From Nitrospira sp. ND1 (GTDB taxonomy: Bacteria; Nitrospirota; Nitrospiria; Nitrospirales; Nitrospiraceae), in NCBI RefSeq assembly GCF_900170025.1, contig NZ_FWEX01000006.1, positions 2,409,625 to 2,473,624 of the forward strand: a DNA stretch of 64,000 nt, in the 5' to 3' direction. Both the position numbers and the translations under genes were made by a program. The notes beneath the pieces are model-generated. The model saw only the letters and a list, made by a program, of their open reading frames with translations. It made no database searches and was not told the origin of the DNA. Below are positions 53,044-61,993 of the stretch, piece by piece (positions within the stretch are counted from its first letter, which is position 1; every line of letters starts with the position of its first letter).

Positions 53044-53915
53044 GGGGTGGGAGCAGGTACGGCCCAAATGGTGGTGAGGGGGCTGGCTTGCCGGCTGAAC
53101 CCGACCGGCTTCGCGCCGTACATGTCTTCGATCGTGCGCAACAATCCGTAATGATCGACTTGCTCGCCGAACCGTCCCTGCCGCACCATCGGCCCCACCA
53201 GAATCGTCGGGATATGGTTGTCTGACTTTCCGTTGTCCTCATCCCAGGTGACGATCAGCAGGCTGTTGTGGGTGTCCGCCCATTGCACATAGGCATCCAG
53301 ATGCGTCTGAAGCCAGTGGTCCCCGCGCTCGATGCGTTCGGGATCCTTGCCGTTATGCATGTCGTTCAGTTGATTGGGTACGACCATGCTGACGGTGGGT
53401 AGGGTATAGAAATCTGTCGGGAAGTCGGTGAACGGACGATTGTCGCCGGACGGCACCGTGTTGATGGGAGACGATTGCCAGTTGACCCATGGGTTATGCT
53501 TTCGCGCGTAGGATCCTGCGACGCAATCGGTGGCGCCGACGGCGGGCAGATCTTCGGCATACCCGGCGAAGGTCTGGCCGGCTTGCGTCAGGGTGCTATG
53601 AAGATTCGGGGCCGTCAACGCGAGCGGGCAGGTGTTCCCGTTGACCCCTTCGATGGATCCGGCAAACAAGGCAATATAGTTGGGTTGACTGGGATGGGTG
53701 ATGCCGTAGGAGTTGGTCAGCAGCGCGCCTTTACGGGCCAGGGAGTTGAGGTAAGGAGCTGAAGGCGAGTCGATGATCTGAGCGAACGAATGGTTCTCCT
53801 CGATCACGATCACAATATGGTCGGGCTTGGGCAACGACGTCTGGGCGGAAACGGGTTCGATCCCGAAGAGGAGAGCCATCCACAGTGTGAGTATGGCCAG
53901 GGCGCGTGTGCACAT
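53040..53915 (-). CDS. Exported phosphoesterase (acid-phosphatase-like, PF04185-type)
   Basis: A 291-residue protein with GGAGGGG before the ATG at 53915 and a signal peptide (to about residue 25, PVSAQ). IVIVIEENHSFAQII near residue 35 carries the metal-binding Glu and Asn of the alkaline-phosphatase-like fold used by phospholipase-C-type and acid-phosphatase esterases. SYGITHPSQPNYIALFAGS supplies the Ser/Thr-side residues, and SLLIVTWDEDNGKSDNH the later metal ligands. It cleaves phosphate esters in the periplasm; the substrate is unknown. A longer frame to 54005 lacks a signal at its start. Confidence 0.9.
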   Translation of the reverse strand: MCTRALAILTLWMALLFGIEPVSAQTSLPKPDHIVIVIEENHSFAQIIDSPSAPYLNSLARKGALLTNSYGITHPSQPNYIALFAGSIEGVNGNTCPLALTAPNLHSTLTQAGQTFAGYAEDLPAVGATDCVAGSYARKHNPWVNWQSSPINTVPSGDNRPFTDFPTDFYTLPTVSMVVPNQLNDMHNGKDPERIERGDHWLQTHLDAYVQWADTHNSLLIVTWDEDNGKSDNHIPTILVGPMVRQGRFGEQVDHYGLLRTIEDMYGAKPVGFSRQASPLTTIWAVPAPTP

Positions 53916-53931
53916 GTGAAGCCCCTCCGGG

Positions 53932-55662
53932 TTACACGGGCAGTTCGCTGAGTCGCAGGGTATACAGATAATGATAGAGGCCCCGCTGCTCCAGCAGTGC
54001 GGCATGGGTCCCTTCTTCCACGATTTTCCCTTTATTCAGGACCAGGATGCGATCGGCGCGCTGAATGGTGCTGAGCCGATGCGCCACGACGAAGGTGGTG
54101 CGGTTGACCATCAGGCGCTCCAGCGCTTCCTGCACCAGCCGTTCGGACTCCGTATCCAGCGCGGAGGTGGCCTCGTCGAGCAGGAGAATTCTGGGATTCT
54201 TCAGAATGGCTCGCGCAATGGCGACACGTTGGCGTTGACCGCCTGAGAGATTGATGCCCTTTTCTCCGACGATCGTCTGATAGCCGTCCGGAAATCCCAC
54301 GATGAACTCATGGGCATGCGCGGCCTTACTGGCGGCAATCATCTCTTCTTCGCTCGCGTCTTCCCGCCCGTAACGAATGTTGTCCCGGATGGGCCCGCCG
54401 AACAGGATCGTGTCTTGCGGCACCAGGGCGATCTGGCGGTACAGGCTGTCGAGCCGGACGTCTTTGACATCGTGGCCGTCCACCGTGAGCCGTCCGGCGG
54501 TCGGGTCGTAGAATCGGTGCAAGAGGTTCATGATCGTCGTCTTGCCTGACCCGGTGGGTCCGACGATCGCAATCAACTCGCCGGGCTTGGCTTCGAAGGA
54601 GAGGTCCGAGAGGATCGGCTGCCGGGGATCGTAGGCAAAGCTGATATGCTCCGCGCGCACATGACCACGGATGGGCGGCAGATCGACGGCGCCCGGGGCA
54701 TCGGCGATTTCGGCATGGGTGTCGAGAATCTCAAAGACGCGCTGCATGGCCCCTTGGGCTTCCTTGATCTGCGCGAACACTCGGGCTGCCGATCCGAACG
54801 GTCCGATCAGAATGCCTGCAAACAGCACGAAGGCAAACAGGTCGCCGGGGGACACCGTTCCGTCGATGACCTGGCGCCCGCCGTACCACAAGACGAGGGC
54901 GGCGGCGGCAAAGGTGACGAAGATGATCGTCGGCACGAACCAGGCCATGATGGTTGCACGGCGCAGTGACAGCTCCATCGCGGACTGGACCTGAGCCACG
55001 AAGCGTTCTTCTTCCCGTTTCGTTTGGACGAAGGATTTCACGACGCGGATCCCTGCAATGACTTCTTCGACCAGCGTGCTGACGGAGGCGGTTTGGTCCT
55101 GGATTTTGGTGGACAGCGCCCGGAGTCGCCGCCCGAACAGTTTGGCCACGACGACCAGCATCGGGAGCAGCACCAGAATGAGCAGGCAGAGTTGCCAGTT
55201 CATGGCGAACAGGAAGCCCGCGCCGCCGATGAAGGTGACGATTTGTTTGGCGGCGTCGATGGGCGTATCGGTCACGACGTTTTGGATGACGGTGACATCG
55301 TTCATGAGGCGGGACATCAATTCGCCGGTTCGGCGCTTCGAGAAGAAGTTGACCGACAGCGTCTCGAGATGTGCGAAGAGATGGATCCGGAAATCGGCCA
55401 TCACCCGTTGGGAGACCCAGGCGGTGAGATAACTGTGTCCCATCGAACATAACCCCTGGATCAGGACCAAGCCCAACAAGAGCAGGATCATTTCTGTCAT
55501 GCGTGCGGCATCGTGCTGGACGGTGATGACGTCCCAAAGGGTGCCGCCTAAGCGAAGGAGGGCAAGGTTGATGGCGGCGACAGCCATAACCATGACGGCC
55601 GCCGCCATCATTCGAGGGACGTAGGGCTTGAGGAAGGGGTAGAATCGGTTAAACGAGAACAT
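53932..55662 (-). CDS. ABC exporter, MsbA-like half-transporter
   Basis: A 576-residue protein: six membrane helices (residues 10-300, type-1 exporter domain), then an ATPase domain. Walker A is GPTGSGKTTIM near residue 380, signature LSGGQRQRVAIARA near 482, Walker B ILLLDEATSALD near 505 and the H-loop VVAHRLSTI near 535. It probably exports lipid or drug-like compounds as a homodimer. The ATG at 55662 is preferred to an ATG at 55710 on family grounds; no strong Shine-Dalgarno sequence precedes either. The phosphoesterase gene follows 16 bp downstream. Confidence 0.92.
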   Translation of the reverse strand: MFSFNRFYPFLKPYVPRMMAAAVMVMAVAAINLALLRLGGTLWDVITVQHDAARMTEMILLLLGLVLIQGLCSMGHSYLTAWVSQRVMADFRIHLFAHLETLSVNFFSKRRTGELMSRLMNDVTVIQNVVTDTPIDAAKQIVTFIGGAGFLFAMNWQLCLLILVLLPMLVVVAKLFGRRLRALSTKIQDQTASVSTLVEEVIAGIRVVKSFVQTKREEERFVAQVQSAMELSLRRATIMAWFVPTIIFVTFAAAALVLWYGGRQVIDGTVSPGDLFAFVLFAGILIGPFGSAARVFAQIKEAQGAMQRVFEILDTHAEIADAPGAVDLPPIRGHVRAEHISFAYDPRQPILSDLSFEAKPGELIAIVGPTGSGKTTIMNLLHRFYDPTAGRLTVDGHDVKDVRLDSLYRQIALVPQDTILFGGPIRDNIRYGREDASEEEMIAASKAAHAHEFIVGFPDGYQTIVGEKGINLSGGQRQRVAIARAILKNPRILLLDEATSALDTESERLVQEALERLMVNRTTFVVAHRLSTIQRADRILVLNKGKIVEEGTHAALLEQRGLYHYLYTLRLSELPV

Positions 55663-55765
55663 GGGTGTTAGGACAATCGTTTCAGAGAGGGCAGGCCTGT
55701 AGCGTATCACCGTTGGTGGCGGCGATACGCATACGACATGACCTTCGTGGTGAGGTGAGATCGCG

Positions 55766-55984
55766 CTAGAGCTGAGCGATGGACTCGATCAAGTTCTTAT
55801 TGATCGCCACAAAGTCCGACCGATCCTTATCGTTGATCAACACGTCAGTCAGGCTGATGAACAGCCGCTGCTCTTCGTTGATCGCGTCGGACACACGATT
55901 GCGCATGGGCGGGATGAGGAAATCCCCGACGTACACACAGTTCACCGTTCGAACGCGGATGCGAACTTTTTTGCCTTCGGGCAC
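55766..55984 (-). CDS. Small conserved protein
   Basis: A 72-residue protein starting at GTG 55984 with GGAGGG upstream. The pattern VRIRVRTVNCVYVGDFLIPP, RVSDAINEEQRLFISLTDV and FVAINKNLIESI suggests a small beta-rich protein, perhaps similar to uncharacterised domains in which a short strand pair precedes a helix. Lies 31 bp downstream of the bS22-like gene on the same strand. Function unknown. Confidence 0.75.
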   Translation of the reverse strand: MPEGKKVRIRVRTVNCVYVGDFLIPPMRNRVSDAINEEQRLFISLTDVLINDKDRSDFVAINKNLIESIAQL

Positions 55985-56015
55985 GGATCCCTCCGTCCAT
56001 TATGTCGTGATGGGC

Positions 56016-56111
56016 TCAGCTCTTGCGACGCAAGAATTTCTGACGCCGGCGCAACTTTTTATACTTGTGCTTGCGCATCTTCTTCCGGCGTTTCTTGAGG
56101 ACACTCGCCAT
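56016..56111 (-). CDS. AURKAIP1/COX24-type protein, bS22-like ribosomal protein (31 aa)
   Basis: An exceptionally basic 31-residue protein (MASVLKKRRKKMRKHKYKKL at the N-terminus), matching the AURKAIP1/COX24 (bS22/mS38) signature; 22 of the residues are Lys, Arg or His. The ATG at 56111 follows GGAG by 9 nt. It should bind the small ribosomal subunit. Too short for standard ORF cut-offs, so often missed. Confidence 0.85.
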   Translation of the reverse strand: MASVLKKRRKKMRKHKYKKLRRRQKFLRRKS

Positions 56112-56286
56112 ACATTCAATCTCCAACTGCTAGGCGCGGGAGTCTAGTGGGTTTCAGTCCAAAATGCAAGCCAAGATTATGACTTGTTGCATGTCGATAG
56201 GCCGCATAATCGTATGCAGGCGGCGATTGAACGTGGGGTGAGCCACTCAGCTTGACCTCTTTCCGCCAAGATTCCTATACTGCGCC

Positions 56287-56802
56287 ATGATTGAATCTTG
56301 CCCGCCGATTTCTCTTCGTCTCGGTCGCGTTTTCCTTGCCCTGCTGCTGATCATGACTGTGGGTTGTGCAGGAAAAACCCTTCAGTATAAGGACGATCAC
56401 GACCGTATTCTCCGTATCGACCAGGCCGTGGAGTTGCTCCGCAAATCCTACGTAGAGCGGGACCGTAGTGCGCTGGAGGCGTTGCTCCTCCCGTCGGGAA
56501 ATCTGGATCAGGTGCAACGTGAGATTCACGCCGACTTCGATACCTTTCGCGACATTCAGTTGGAGTTTTCCATCGAGCGCATCTTAATCGAAGGGGACAA
56601 TATCGATGTGTTTGTCCATTGGCAGGGCCAGTGGAAACGGGACCCTGCCGAGGTGGGCACGCGCCAGCGTGGCCACGGGCGGTTGGCCTGGGTCGGCACA
56701 CAGTCCATTCTGCTTCGGGAAGCTCAGGGCGATCTGCCCTTCGGCATGGGCGCGCGCGCCAGCGTGGGCGAAGACCCGGCACGCGGGCAAGCCAAGCCAT
56801 AG
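56287..56802 (+). CDS. Putative lipoprotein
   Basis: A 171-residue protein. Residues 9-27 (RLGRVFLALLLIMTVGCAG) are a lipoprotein signal with Cys in TVGCAG. The mature part begins with a helical region (IDQAVELLRKSYVERDRSA) and then LEFSIERILIEGDNIDVFVH, the layout of a small NTF2-like module, although I am unsure. Stops 2 bp before the nadB ATG, so expression is likely coupled. Function unknown. Confidence 0.78.
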   Translation: MIESCPPISLRLGRVFLALLLIMTVGCAGKTLQYKDDHDRILRIDQAVELLRKSYVERDRSALEALLLPSGNLDQVQREIHADFDTFRDIQLEFSIERILIEGDNIDVFVHWQGQWKRDPAEVGTRQRGHGRLAWVGTQSILLREAQGDLPFGMGARASVGEDPARGQAKP

Positions 56803-56804
56803 CC

Positions 56805-58481
56805 ATGTCTGCCAGGTTGTCCTCGTCCAAAATTGAAACAGACTTTCTCGTGGTCGGAAGCGGCGTCGCGGGTTTGCGCGCGGCGATCGAACTCAGCCGG
56901 GCCGGGCGCGTGTTGATGTTGACCAAGGGGCATCCTCTGGAAAGTAATTCCATGTATGCCCAGGGCGGCGTCGCGGTGGCGTTGAGCGAGGAAGATGATG
57001 TCGGCAGCCATTTGACCGATACGCTGAAGGCCGGCCACGGGTTGTGTCGACGGGAAGCCGTGCGTGTGTTGGTCGAAGAAGGGCCGGAACGGATCCAGGA
57101 ACTGATCGCCTGGGGCGCGAAGTTCGACAAGATCGGAAAGCGCTTCGCATTCACCCGTGAGGCGGCCCACAGCCGGAGCCGCATTCTGCGCGCGCGAGGC
57201 GATGCCACGGGCAACGAGATGGTGCGCGCCCTCATGAGCTATGCCGCGAGGCAGCCGCGCATTCAACGATTGGATCGGCGATTCACGGTCGACCTGGCGG
57301 TCGTCGATGGACGCTGTTGCGGCGCCATTGTGCTGAATGAGATGACCGGCGAACGCACGGTGTTACCGGCCAGTGCCGTGGTGTTGTCGACCGGTGGCGC
57401 CGGGCAGGTCTATGCGCGGACGACGAATCCGGGCAACGCGACGGGAGACGGCATGGCGATGGCCCTCCGGGCCGGGGCGTTGTTGATGGATATGGAGTTT
57501 GTGCAATTTCATCCCACGTCTCTGTATCTGCCGTCGAGCCCGCCGTTTCTCCTGTCGGAGGCCATCCGCGGGGAGGGCGGCCAGCTGCGAAATATCAAAG
57601 GCGAGTTGTTCATGCATCGCTACCATCCGGACGGCGCGCTGGCGCCGCGCGATGTGGTGTCGCGGGCGATCTGGTCCGAAATGGCGGCGACTCGCGCGCG
57701 CCATGTGTATTTGGATGTGACGCATCTGGGCGCGGCCTTTGTGAAGCGGCGATTCCCCACCATCTATGCGACCTGCCTGCGGTACGACATCGACATGACC
57801 GAAGAATGGATCCCTGTCTCGCCCAGCGCGCATTACATGATGGGCGGTGTCTGGACGGATGTGCAGGGAGCGACGACGTTGCCCGGCTTGTGTGCGGCCG
57901 GCGAGGTCGCCTGCAGCGGTGTGCATGGCGCGAATCGTCTGGCGAGCAATTCGCTGTTGGAAGGTTTGGTCTTCGGCATGCGGGCTGCGCAATCTGCGGT
58001 GGCCCATGCGGGACGATTCCCGGGGCCGGTGCGCATGCCCCACCTGGAAGAACTCGAACAGGGCTGGCCGACGGACTTCGACGATCCGGAGAAGTTGCGA
58101 AGCTCACTGCGTCGCTTGATGTGGGGTAAGGTGGGACTCGTGCGCTCAGGCGATTCGTTGATCAGTGCCTCCGCGCAACTGGTGCGCTGGATGCGCCTGT
58201 TGACCAAGCCATTTGCCTCGCGAGCGGCCCTGGAGGTCAAGAACATGGTGCAGGTCGCCCGCTGTATCACTGACGCGGCATTATGGCGGGAGAATAGTGT
58301 CGGGGCTCACTACCGTTCAGATTTTCCGGAGCCCAATCGGCCTGGATGGCGGCAACACAGCCAGTTGCTGTTTACGGACGGTCAGACGAGCGGGTCGGCA
58401 GCGAAGGAGCGAGCGCTCGTGCTTTCGCCCCCAGCGCCTGTGCGCGGTAAGCCCGGGAAGAAGAAAGCCGGTCGTTCGTAA
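56805..58481 (+). CDS. nadB: L-aspartate oxidase
   Basis: A 558-residue flavoenzyme, first step of NAD synthesis: L-aspartate to iminoaspartate. The FAD motif is LVVGSGVAGLRAAIELS (residues 15-31), the succinate-dehydrogenase-like fold continues with NSMYAQGGVAVALSEEDD, and the active-site segments are RFAFTREAAHSRSRILRARG and HYMMGGVWTDVQGATTLPGL. HGANRLASNSLLEGLVFG is diagnostic. The C-terminal helical domain is complete. nadA and nadC are not in the window. Its last 110 nt overlap the antisense 3' end of the transglycosylase gene. Confidence 0.95.
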   Translation: MSARLSSSKIETDFLVVGSGVAGLRAAIELSRAGRVLMLTKGHPLESNSMYAQGGVAVALSEEDDVGSHLTDTLKAGHGLCRREAVRVLVEEGPERIQELIAWGAKFDKIGKRFAFTREAAHSRSRILRARGDATGNEMVRALMSYAARQPRIQRLDRRFTVDLAVVDGRCCGAIVLNEMTGERTVLPASAVVLSTGGAGQVYARTTNPGNATGDGMAMALRAGALLMDMEFVQFHPTSLYLPSSPPFLLSEAIRGEGGQLRNIKGELFMHRYHPDGALAPRDVVSRAIWSEMAATRARHVYLDVTHLGAAFVKRRFPTIYATCLRYDIDMTEEWIPVSPSAHYMMGGVWTDVQGATTLPGLCAAGEVACSGVHGANRLASNSLLEGLVFGMRAAQSAVAHAGRFPGPVRMPHLEELEQGWPTDFDDPEKLRSSLRRLMWGKVGLVRSGDSLISASAQLVRWMRLLTKPFASRAALEVKNMVQVARCITDAALWRENSVGAHYRSDFPEPNRPGWRQHSQLLFTDGQTSGSAAKERALVLSPPAPVRGKPGKKKAGRS

Positions 58482-59052
58482 GGAAGGTGCGGTAGTACCG
58501 AAGCACTTTTTGGACATACTGCCTGGTTTCCGGGATAGGGGGAAGCCCTTGATAGCGCTCCACGGCATGTTCGCCGGCATTGTACGCCGCTAAGGCCAGC
58601 GGAAGATTTCCGTTAAACCGGTCCAGCAACTGTCGCAGATATTTCGTCCCGCCGCCGATATTCTCATCCGGATTGTAGGAATCCCGTACGTCCAAGCGCA
58701 CGGCCGTTTGCGGCATCAGCTGCATCAGGCCGATTGCCCCGGCGCGTGAGACCGCCTGCGGGTCGAAGTCGGATTCCGTCTTGATCACTGCACGAATCAG
58801 CGCCGGATGGAGACGATGGGCTCTGGAATGTCGGGCAATCACCGGCTCCAATTCCCCGTCCGAGATGACCGTGCGCGCGCGCGGGAGTTCAGCAATCACT
58901 CGTCTGTATCGAGGATCGTTCGGCACGTTGGTGAGAGAAATGGTGCCGTTGGCATCGATGTACTGATAGACGTCAGCCTGGCTGGGGAGGGCATTCAGGA
59001 GCAGTGCCGCGGCAACTGAGAAGAGGGCTGCTGTGCGGCTGAAATGGGCCAT
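58372..59052 (-). CDS. Lytic transglycosylase (SLT) with N-terminal DUF4124-like segment
   Basis: A 226-residue secreted protein. Signal peptide at residues 1-26 (LPSQA), then ADVYQYIDANGTISLTNVP, a DUF4124-type strand pair. The SLT domain has RAVIKTESDFDPQAVS with catalytic Glu near residue 92, GAIGLMQLMPQTA near 105, and AAYNAGEHAVERYQGLPP near 160. It cleaves murein glycan strands. The basic C-terminal tail overlaps the nadB 3' end on the other strand. Confidence 0.93.
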   Translation of the reverse strand: MAHFSRTAALFSVAAALLLNALPSQADVYQYIDANGTISLTNVPNDPRYRRVIAELPRARTVISDGELEPVIARHSRAHRLHPALIRAVIKTESDFDPQAVSRAGAIGLMQLMPQTAVRLDVRDSYNPDENIGGGTKYLRQLLDRFNGNLPLALAAYNAGEHAVERYQGLPPIPETRQYVQKVLRYYRTFLTNDRLSSSRAYRAQALGAKARALAPSLPTRSSDRP

Positions 59053-59203
59053 CTGGATTGTGGCTCCCGTGTACGAACCGAATCACATTCGGATGTTTCA
59101 ACCGTAGCATCGGACCCTCGACCTGTCAAAAAACTCCGTCCCTGGCTAGCCCGATTGTTTCCTCGTAACCAATTGATACTATGGATATGTATTGCCATAT
59201 TCG

Positions 59204-60085
59204 TTACGAGGGCGGCTCAAGAAACCTCGTCCGGCTGTCGGCGAATCGCGTCTGCAGCCGACGGGTCAGCGAGCCCGGCCGCCCATCGCCGATGGTGAAC
59301 GAATCGACCCTATTGACCGGCATGATTTCCATGCTGGTATTGGTCAGAAAGCATTCCTCCGCTTGCTGGAGGTCAGCGAGGTGATAGTGACCTTCCCGGA
59401 CGGGTACCCCTTCTTCTTGCGCGAGGGTCATGACGATGGTTCTCGTGATGCCGTCCAAGATGCCGCAGTCCAGGGCTGGGGTATGGAGGGTTTTGCCGGA
59501 GATGAAAAAGAGATTGCTGACGGTGCATTCGGTCAGCTCGTCTTTCCAATTCAAGAACAGGCTGTCGAAGGTGCCGGCCGCAATCGACTCACGCTTGGCG
59601 AGAATGTTGTTGAGGAAATTGGTGGATTTAATCTGAGGAGACAGCGCTTCGGGCAGATTCCGCCTGGTGTTGGCGACGGTCAGCGACACACCATCGCGTG
59701 AGAGTACGGGAGGAGAGGGGTGGAGCGGCTTTGCCATGATGACCACCGTGGCCCGCGGGCACAGACCGGGATCCAGGCCGATTTCCCCTGCGCCGCGTGA
59801 GACGGTGATCCGGAGGTACGCATCCGTCTGTTCGTTGCCGACTCCGTTCCGGCGCATCGCTTCGTGGAGCAACTCCGGCCAGTGCGACTCCGGGATAGGA
59901 ATGTCCAGGCCGATGGCTTCGGCGGAGCGCCGGAGCCGGGCCAGGTGTTGGTCGCGCATGAAGATGCGGGTTCCATAGGAGCGAAGGGTTTCGTAGACTC
60001 CATCACCGTAGAGAAACCCATGGTCGAACACGGAGACGAGGGCTTCTTCTTTGCGTACAAAACGATCATTGAGAAACACCCACAT
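59204..60085 (-). CDS. pabC: Aminodeoxychorismate lyase (aminotransferase class IV, PabC-like)
   Basis: A 293-residue PLP enzyme. VFDHGFLYGDGVYETLRSYG opens the fold, the PLP lysine is Lys153 in QIKSTNFLNN, and ECTVSNLFFISG binds the phosphate and cofactor. Branched-chain aminotransferases and D-amino-acid aminotransferases look alike, but its start overlaps the pabB stop as TGATG, which favours PabC: it makes p-aminobenzoate for folate. Length fits. Confidence 0.9.
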   Translation of the reverse strand: MWVFLNDRFVRKEEALVSVFDHGFLYGDGVYETLRSYGTRIFMRDQHLARLRRSAEAIGLDIPIPESHWPELLHEAMRRNGVGNEQTDAYLRITVSRGAGEIGLDPGLCPRATVVIMAKPLHPSPPVLSRDGVSLTVANTRRNLPEALSPQIKSTNFLNNILAKRESIAAGTFDSLFLNWKDELTECTVSNLFFISGKTLHTPALDCGILDGITRTIVMTLAQEEGVPVREGHYHLADLQQAEECFLTNTSMEIMPVNRVDSFTIGDGRPGSLTRRLQTRFADSRTRFLEPPS

Positions 60086-61569
60086 CAGCGGCCAGCCTCC
60101 AGTATTTTGAAAAATGCGCCCGCTTTGGCGAGCGTTTCATCATATTCGCGGTCGGGATCCGAGTCGGCCACAATGCCGGCACCGACTTGCAGATACCCTC
60201 GGTTCTTGGTCAGCACGAGCGTACGAATGAGAATGTTCAGGTCCAGGTCGCCGTTCCAACTGAAATAACCCAACGCCCCCGTGTAGAGTCCGCGCCGCAC
60301 CGGCTCCAGTTCTTCGATGATTTCCATGCAACGGAGTTTAGGGACACCGGTGATGGTTCCGCCGGGGAACACGGCTTTCACAAGGTCGAGGGGTGAGACG
60401 CCCGGTTGCAGGGTGCCGACCACGTCTGACACCAGGTGGCTGACATGCGAATACTGTTCGATGGTCATGAACTCATCGACCCGCACCGAGCCGTAGCGGC
60501 AGACCTTTCCGAGGTCGTTGCGTTCGAGATCCACCAGCATCACATGTTCCGCGCGTTCCTTAGGATTGGCAAGCAACTCCGCGCGCAGAAGCTGGTCCTG
60601 TTGCAAACTGGTGCCTCGCGGCCTGGTGCCGGCGATGGGTCTGGTGCTGGCCTGCGAGCCGGTCAGCCGCACGAGCCGCTCAGGGGAGCTGCTGACGAGG
60701 CTGAGGTCGGCGAATCGGACGAGCCCCGCGAACGGCGCAGGGTTGATCCGGCGAAGGCGGCGATAGAGCTCGGTTGAGTATCCCTCGAATCCGGTCGGTG
60801 AAGCGGCGGCGTGCAGATCGAGGGTGAAGCGGTGCGACAGATTGGCCTGATAGATATCACCGGCGGCGATATAGTCCTGGCAACGCCGCACACGAGTTTT
60901 GTAGGCCTTGCGCGATTGGCTGGGCACAAAGGTGGTTTGAGTGGGCCAGGGCGAGGAGGTAAGAGGCGTGACCGGGCTCGTGAGGCGGGCTTCCAGCTCA
61001 GCCAGCCGGTCACAGCCTTCGCGATAGAGTTTCTCCCGCGGCTCCGCCTGAAATCGGGACAGAGGGGGGCAATACATCAGGTAGAGCTGTCGCGTATGGT
61101 GATCGATCGCGGCCACGACGTCGAAAAAGGCCATGTGCAGTTCAGGGAGATGGAGATCGTCGGCGGCCAGGGTCGGAAGTAATTCGAACGAACGAACGAG
61201 GTCGTAGCTGAGGTATCCGACTGCGCCGCCATAAAACGGCGGGAGGCCTTCCGGTTTGGTAATGGTCGATTCGGCGAGCGCTTGTTGGAGGGCCTGAATG
61301 CCGGAACCTTGATAGCGCTGGATCTGTCCCCCGGTCTCGATCTGGTATTCCTGCGCGCGGCTTGTCAGGGTGAGATAGGGGTCGCGTCCGAAAAATGAAT
61401 AGCGCGCGGTGGTGTCGGTGCCGTTGGCGCTTTCCAGGAGAAACGAGGGACGTTCGGCCGGGGCCAGCCGATAGTACAACTCGAACGCGTCGACATCCGG
61501 TTGTGGACGCACGACCACCAGCGGTTGCGGCGGTCCGCTCAGGAATGCCTGGTGAGAGGAAAAGCTCAT
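60085..61569 (-). CDS. pabB: Aminodeoxychorismate synthase component I
   Basis: A 494-residue chorismate-binding enzyme. The C-terminal half holds ANLSHRFTLDL, RPIAGTRPRGTS, DLERNDLGKVCRYGSVRVDE and VFPGGTITGVPKLRCMEIIE, all typical of TrpE/PabB. It amidates chorismate using ammonia from a PabA glutaminase, which is not in this window. The gene is followed by pabC with TGATG overlap, so folate rather than tryptophan synthesis is the more likely job. An in-frame ATG at 61620 adds 17 residues. Confidence 0.93.
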   Translation of the reverse strand: MSFSSHQAFLSGPPQPLVVVRPQPDVDAFELYYRLAPAERPSFLLESANGTDTTARYSFFGRDPYLTLTSRAQEYQIETGGQIQRYQGSGIQALQQALAESTITKPEGLPPFYGGAVGYLSYDLVRSFELLPTLAADDLHLPELHMAFFDVVAAIDHHTRQLYLMYCPPLSRFQAEPREKLYREGCDRLAELEARLTSPVTPLTSSPWPTQTTFVPSQSRKAYKTRVRRCQDYIAAGDIYQANLSHRFTLDLHAAASPTGFEGYSTELYRRLRRINPAPFAGLVRFADLSLVSSSPERLVRLTGSQASTRPIAGTRPRGTSLQQDQLLRAELLANPKERAEHVMLVDLERNDLGKVCRYGSVRVDEFMTIEQYSHVSHLVSDVVGTLQPGVSPLDLVKAVFPGGTITGVPKLRCMEIIEELEPVRRGLYTGALGYFSWNGDLDLNILIRTLVLTKNRGYLQVGAGIVADSDPDREYDETLAKAGAFFKILEAGR

Positions 61570-61650
61570 GAACCTGCGTTTCAGAGGGGTGCCATACCCG
61601 AGGAAATGACTATACCGCATCGAGCGGCCGGGTCATAGGTGGCCAACTTC

Positions 61651-61680
61651 TTGACAAGCCCCCAACGAATTTGCTTGAAT
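61651..61680 (+). promoter_or_regulatory. Candidate sigma-70-type promoter for the ATP synthase Fo genes
   Basis: TTGACA at 61651 is followed after 18 bp by TTGAAT (61675-61680), a 4/6 match to the -10 box. If real, transcription starts near 61688, after the ATG at 61679, which supports the later start of atpZ. Confidence 0.35.
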
Positions 61681-61744
61681 GGCGCGCCCGCCGATGGGTG
61701 CACTCTCTCCGATTGCGCTGAGGAGTGCCGCACGTGAGCATCTG

Positions 61745-61963
61745 ATGCCCCCCTCTCAGGATCCGTTATATGCGGGGCTCGGGCAGGCTGTCCGGATCGG
61801 GACGGAACTGCTTGCTGCGTTGATCGTCGGGGGAGGACTGGGTTGGGTCGTCGACACCTATCTGCTCGATTCTAATCCATGGGGATTGGTGGTGGGGTTA
61901 GGGTTGGGGGCCGCAGCCGGTGTACGGAGCGCCTATCGGTCTGCGCAACGATGGCAGAGTTAA
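61745..61963 (+). CDS. atpZ: AtpZ/AtpI-like ATP synthase accessory protein
   Basis: A 72-residue protein with two hydrophobic segments: IGTELLAALIVGGGLGWVVD and PWGLVVGLGLGAAAGVRSAY. These match AtpZ/AtpI-type proteins preceding the Fo genes, which help insert the c-ring. An in-frame ATG at 61679 would add 22 residues. The gene starts the Fo cluster, 30 bp before atpB. Confidence 0.8.
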   Translation: MPPSQDPLYAGLGQAVRIGTELLAALIVGGGLGWVVDTYLLDSNPWGLVVGLGLGAAAGVRSAYRSAQRWQS

Positions 61964-61993
61964 CCAGAATCGTCTGACTGATAAAGGATCATC

